Source: Chloroflexota bacterium (GTDB lineage Bacteria > Chloroflexota > Dormibacteria > CF-121). From it: a DNA stretch of 43,434 bases. Under the pieces are notes generated by a model that worked only from the letters and a program-made list of their open reading frames with translations, was not told the origin of the DNA and searched no databases. The translations under genes were made by a program, and so were the position numbers. Numbering within the stretch: the first letter of the stretch is position 1; the number at the start of each line of letters is the position of its first letter. Below, piece by piece: positions 40,790 to 43,434 of this stretch. The stretch is taken from assembly GCA_005882775.1 (NCBI GenBank), contig VBDY01000135.1, positions 1-43,434 of the forward strand, written 5' to 3'.

Positions 40790-41215
40790 ATGGCCCTGCA
40801 GCCTCGGATCCTTATGGTCGAAGACCATCCGGACGTTGCGGACCTCTACCAGCTGAAATTGCAGCTGGAGGGCTATCGGGTGGCCGTCGCCGCCGACGGA
40901 GCCTCCGGTCTCGAGCTGGCGGGCAGCCTTCGTCCTGACGTGATCCTCCTCGATATCCACCTTCCCATGCTCGACGGGATGCAGATGCTGGCTGCCCTGC
41001 GCGAAAGACCGGATACCCGTGACATCCCGGTGGTCGTGTTCACCGAAGACGAGAGCCGCGAGCTCATGGAGGAGGCCGAGCGGCTGGCCGCGGCAGCCTA
41101 CCTGGTGAAGGCCAACGTGCTCCCGAGCGGGCTCGCCCAGGTGGTAGCGGCCGTGCTTCGGGACGCTCCTGCGCGCGTCGAGACGGCCGCCGATGTCATC
41201 ATCCAGGCTTCCTGA
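40790..41215 (+). CDS. Single-domain response regulator (CheY-like)
   Basis: 141 residues, receiver domain only. ILMVEDHPDVADLYQLKL supplies the acidic pair, VILLDIHLPMLDGMQML the phosphoacceptor Asp, VVVFTEDES the conserved Thr position and AYLVKANV the Lys. No output domain follows, so it works through protein partners or as a phosphate relay. No histidine kinase is adjacent. A well-formed promoter and ribosome site precede it, unlike most genes here. Confidence 0.9.
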   Translation: MALQPRILMVEDHPDVADLYQLKLQLEGYRVAVAADGASGLELAGSLRPDVILLDIHLPMLDGMQMLAALRERPDTRDIPVVVFTEDESRELMEEAERLAAAAYLVKANVLPSGLAQVVAAVLRDAPARVETAADVIIQAS

Positions 41216-41251
41216 AACCGCATCCCTCCTGAGAGGCCACGGCCGGCCTTT

Positions 41252-41806
41252 TCATCCTCCTTCCAGGATGTGGACCGCGCGGAGGTTTCGGTAGAGCTCG
41301 TCGTAGTCCAGCCCATAGCCGACGACGAACTGGTTCGGAATGTCGAAGCCCTTATACGCGATCGGCACCGGCTTGACCCGTCGCTCCGTCTTGTCGAGCA
41401 GCACGCACAGCTTCAGGGAGGCCGGCCGGTGACGTTGGACATGGTCGAAGAGGAAGGACGTGGTCAGGCCGGTATCGATGATGTCCTCGACCATCAAGAC
41501 GTCTCGACCCTCGATATCCATGGTCAGGTCCTTGAGCAGTTGGACGTGGCCGGATGACTCGGTGCCGTGCCCGTAGCTGCTCACCGCCACATAGTCGAAA
41601 TTAACCGGGATGGTCAGGCTCCGGCTCAAGTCTGTGGCAAAAACCACGGAACCCTTCAGCACTGAGAGAAGGATCAGCGGACGGTCCACTTTGCCGTAAT
41701 CGGCCGAGATCTCGGCGGCCATCTCCGCGACCCGCTCCTGGATTGCCGCAGCACTCAGGAGCTCGCGTCCGAGGCGGTAGGTGCTGGCGGTGAGCGCGTC
41801 TGCGAT
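41252..41806 (-). CDS. hpt: Hypoxanthine phosphoribosyltransferase, apparent ATC start
   Basis: About 184 residues. Salvages hypoxanthine or guanine with PRPP to give IMP or GMP. The flexible-loop region is ILLSVLKGSVVFATDLSRSL, the PRPP motif VLMVEDIIDTGLTT and the C-terminal FVVGYGLDYDELYRNL. The N-terminal helix (RLGRELLSAAAIQERVAEMAAEI) is required by the family, but no ATG, GTG or TTG precedes it before the frame runs into the opposite-strand gene; the first ATG (41722) is inside this helix. A TAGAAT -10 box at 41819-41814 points to an initiation codon seven bases on, and ATC 41806 sits exactly there. I take this as the start. Confidence 0.85.
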   Translation of the reverse strand: MADALTASTYRLGRELLSAAAIQERVAEMAAEISADYGKVDRPLILLSVLKGSVVFATDLSRSLTIPVNFDYVAVSSYGHGTESSGHVQLLKDLTMDIEGRDVLMVEDIIDTGLTTSFLFDHVQRHRPASLKLCVLLDKTERRVKPVPIAYKGFDIPNQFVVGYGLDYDELYRNLRAVHILEGG

Positions 41807-41813
41807 GACCCAG

Positions 41814-41833
41814 ATTCTAACCGCCGCTAGGAT
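41814..41833. promoter_or_regulatory. Divergent -10 boxes between hpt and the FMN split-barrel gene
   Basis: Minus strand TAGAAT (41819-41814), seven bases before the ATC taken as the hpt start. Plus strand TAGGAT (41828-41833), nine bases before the GTG at 41843, with GGAGGAGG between. Both have leaderless spacing. Confidence 0.45.
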
Positions 41834-41842
41834 GGAGGAGGC

Positions 41843-42352
41843 GTGCAGACCTCGATCGCCCCGGTGAACATGCCGGCCCCCGTCGTCGGGCTCTTGCAGG
41901 CAGCCCTGGTCGCCGAGCTCACCGTGGTTGGCGAAGGCGGACGGTTGCGGACCGATCCGATGATCCCGTTCTGGGACGGCCGCCACATCCTGATGACGTC
42001 GAGCATCCTTTTCTCTCGCAAGCTCCAGGACATCAAGGCGAATCCCAGGGTCTCCCTCAGTCTCTCCGACCCCGTTGGTGTCCCGGCCAATCCATTCTCA
42101 CGGGCCACCATCCAGGGCGACGCGCGGGTCATCGACGAGGACCTGCACCAGGGTTGGTTGCGGGTCCTGCCGCTCTGGGAAGCGAAAGAGCCGATCATCA
42201 AGACTCTGCTCGCCCCTCTCCAGAGGCTCGGCCTGCCCCTTTTCTGGGAGCGAGCCATCATCGAAGTCACGCCCAAGCGGGTGCTCTGGTGGCCGCAGGG
42301 CGACACGACACGCGAACCGGAGGTCGCGGATTTGCGGGGGGCGCCTGTATGA
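41843..42352 (+). CDS. Pyridoxamine 5'-phosphate oxidase-like flavin protein
   Basis: 169 residues of the FMN/F420 split-barrel family. VGLLQAALVAELTVVGEGGRLRTDPMIPFWDGRHILMTSS and KLQDIKANPRVSLSLSDPVG give the first strands and the cofactor-binding pattern; FSRATIQGDARVIDED follows. Whether it uses FMN, F420 or heme is not visible. The GTG at 41843 follows GGAGGAGGC. It overlaps the next gene as ATGA, and that gene starts with a domain of similar build, so the pair may share a quinone-linked role. Confidence 0.75.
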   Translation: MQTSIAPVNMPAPVVGLLQAALVAELTVVGEGGRLRTDPMIPFWDGRHILMTSSILFSRKLQDIKANPRVSLSLSDPVGVPANPFSRATIQGDARVIDEDLHQGWLRVLPLWEAKEPIIKTLLAPLQRLGLPLFWERAIIEVTPKRVLWWPQGDTTREPEVADLRGAPV

Positions 42353-43434
42353 AGGTTGCCGACGCGCTTCCCCGGCTGCCGAACTTTTCGCATGCCATCC
42401 TGGTCGTTCGCGACGATGCCGGCTACCCGCTCAGCGCTGCCACCGCCTTCAGGGTGATCGACGGCGGCATCGAGCTGGCCCCCGTCAAGACCGGCGAGAA
42501 CGTAATTCGCGACACGGCTGACGCCCGCCTGGTCTTCAGCCATATCCGTCCCTATCCAGGTGTCGGGTATGACCAGCGCCGCTACATCGAGCTAGGGGGC
42601 GCCCTGAACCCGGCTGGCGCCGGCTGGCGCTTCGTTCCCCGGACCGCTCGCGGCTGGGATGAGCAAGACCTGTCCTTCCCTGAACTCTGCCAGCGGGCGC
42701 TGCCACAGGCGCGACGCTACCTGGTGCAGCTCAGCGCCGAGCGAGGCCACGAGGTGCGGCCCCAGATGGCCCTGGGGTGGCGGTTCTTCCTGGCCACCAG
42801 GCTGCCCTTCCTGAGCGCCACGATCGTGCCAGTCTTCCTCGGCCTGGCGGCGGCTGGCTACGACCGCCGATTCTCCATCGGGCTCGCGCTGCTGACCCTG
42901 CTGGGGGGCGTCGCGATCCACCTGGGACTGAACGTTGCGAACGATATCTTCGACACGCTGAGCGGAGCCGACGAGGCCAACTTCACTCCGACCCAGTTCA
43001 GCGGCGGCTCACGCGTGCTGCAATATGGGCTGGTCAGCCTTCGCCAGATGGCGATCATCGCCGCCACCTGCTACGCCATCGCCATCCTGATCGGACTGAT
43101 CCTGGTACTAGCGACCGGGCCTGGTCTTCTCTGGGTCGGCGTCGCCGGCGTCCTGATCAGCTACTTCTACACCGCGCCGCCGCTGCGCCTGGTACACCGA
43201 GGCCTTGGTGAGGTCTGCGTCGCGCTTGGATTTGGCCCGATCATGACGCTGGGTGCCTACTTCGTGCAGACCGGCCATTACGCACTGCGGCCCCTGGTCC
43301 TTTCGATTCCAGTCGGCCTCCTGGTGATGCTTATTCTGTACGCGAACGAGATCCCGGACCGGGGGGCGGATGCGAAGGCCGGCAAGCGAACCCTGGTGGT
43401 ACGAATGCCGAAGGACGCGGTGCTGCTTGGATAT
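42349..43434 (+). CDS. UbiA/MenA-type prenyltransferase with extra N-terminal domain (3' end outside window)
   Basis: 362 codons, open to the window edge. Residues about 150-362 are UbiA: ATRLPFLSATIVPVFLGLA, the first Asp-rich motif NVANDIFDTLSGAD (near 197), TQFSGGSRVLQYG and the second, YANEIPDRGADAKAGKRTL (near 332), with multiple membrane helices. The pattern is that of MenA, which prenylates 1,4-dihydroxy-2-naphthoate for menaquinone. Residues 1-110 (SHAILVVRDDAGYPLSAATAF, ARLVFSHIRPYPGVGYDQRRYIEL) are soluble and look like a reduced split-barrel domain such as the preceding gene encodes. ATG 42349 overlaps that gene's stop. Confidence 0.82.
   Translation, partial: MKVADALPRLPNFSHAILVVRDDAGYPLSAATAFRVIDGGIELAPVKTGENVIRDTADARLVFSHIRPYPGVGYDQRRYIELGGALNPAGAGWRFVPRTARGWDEQDLSFPELCQRALPQARRYLVQLSAERGHEVRPQMALGWRFFLATRLPFLSATIVPVFLGLAAAGYDRRFSIGLALLTLLGGVAIHLGLNVANDIFDTLSGADEANFTPTQFSGGSRVLQYGLVSLRQMAIIAATCYAIAILIGLILVLATGPGLLWVGVAGVLISYFYTAPPLRLVHRGLGEVCVALGFGPIMTLGAYFVQTGHYALRPLVLSIPVGLLVMLILYANEIPDRGADAKAGKRTLVVRMPKDAVLLGY

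Noticed and set aside
1-43434. CRISPR arrays, tRNA genes, insertion sequences, prophage or attachment sites
   Set aside because: Looked for along the window; no regularly spaced repeats, cloverleaf sequence, transposase frame or flanking direct repeats were recognised by eye.

Overview
The window is about 43 kb of compact, high-GC bacterial chromosome. Genes often overlap by 1-4 bases (ATGA, GTGA, TAATG, TAGTG junctions). Start codons are frequently GTG, and many TANNNT -10 boxes lie only 6-10 bases before the start codon, which points to leaderless transcripts. The gene set (SufU-type SUF system, two-subunit KorAB, 7Fe ferredoxin, Ku, several molybdenum hydroxylase subunits, tandem GlsB-like membrane proteins) fits an aerobic soil-type lineage near Chloroflexota, Dormibacterota or Actinomycetota. 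I cannot fix the phylum from sequence alone. I saw no tRNA, rRNA, CRISPR array or insertion sequence.

Layout. 1-2.2 kb: a partial NRAMP-like transporter (minus) and a secreted C39-like peptidase. 2.2-6.6 kb: a divergent cluster with an SDR, a GT4 glycosyltransferase and a methyltransferase on the minus strand, facing a 6-pyruvoyl-tetrahydropterin synthase, GTP cyclohydrolase I and a DUF72 protein on the plus strand. I read this as a candidate pathway for a glycosylated and methylated reduced pterin. 6.5-8.5 kb: Ku and a DNA-ligase-like protein that has lost its catalytic lysines. 8.5-14.7 kb: a three-subunit molybdenum hydroxylase closely resembling 4-hydroxybenzoyl-CoA reductase, followed by a frameshifted second large subunit. 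14.7-16.8 kb: small membrane proteins, SurE, a zinc-ribbon protein and a flavin reductase. 16.8-23.1 kb: a complete SUF operon (rrf2-sufS-sufU-sufC-sufB-sufD-Rieske-sufT) headed by an inverted repeat that closely matches an IscR-type box. 23.1-25.6 kb: two GlsB-like genes around a long dyad, and an orphan CpaF ATPase.

25.6-32 kb: a radical SAM enzyme of the AmrS type interrupted by a mini-intein exactly at the third cysteine of its CxxxCxxC cluster motif, then the ferredoxin oxidoreductase KorAB, a metallophosphoesterase/ParB-like pair and a 7Fe ferredoxin that could serve KorAB. 32-40 kb: a membrane-anchored helical protein and a lactate/glycolate operon (lctP-glcD-glcE-glcF plus a formyltransferase-like gene). 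40-43.4 kb: an ErpA/HesB-type A-type carrier, a single-domain response regulator, hypoxanthine phosphoribosyltransferase, an FMN split-barrel protein, and a UbiA/MenA prenyltransferase with an extra N-terminal domain that runs off the window.

The theme linking much of the window is iron-sulfur and redox metabolism: cluster assembly (SUF, ErpA, SufT), cluster enzymes (Hcr, AmrS, KorAB, GlcF) and carriers (ferredoxin, Rieske). The strongest candidates for something new are the intein in the radical SAM cluster motif, the lysine-less ligase beside Ku, and the pterin/glycosyl/methyl cluster.
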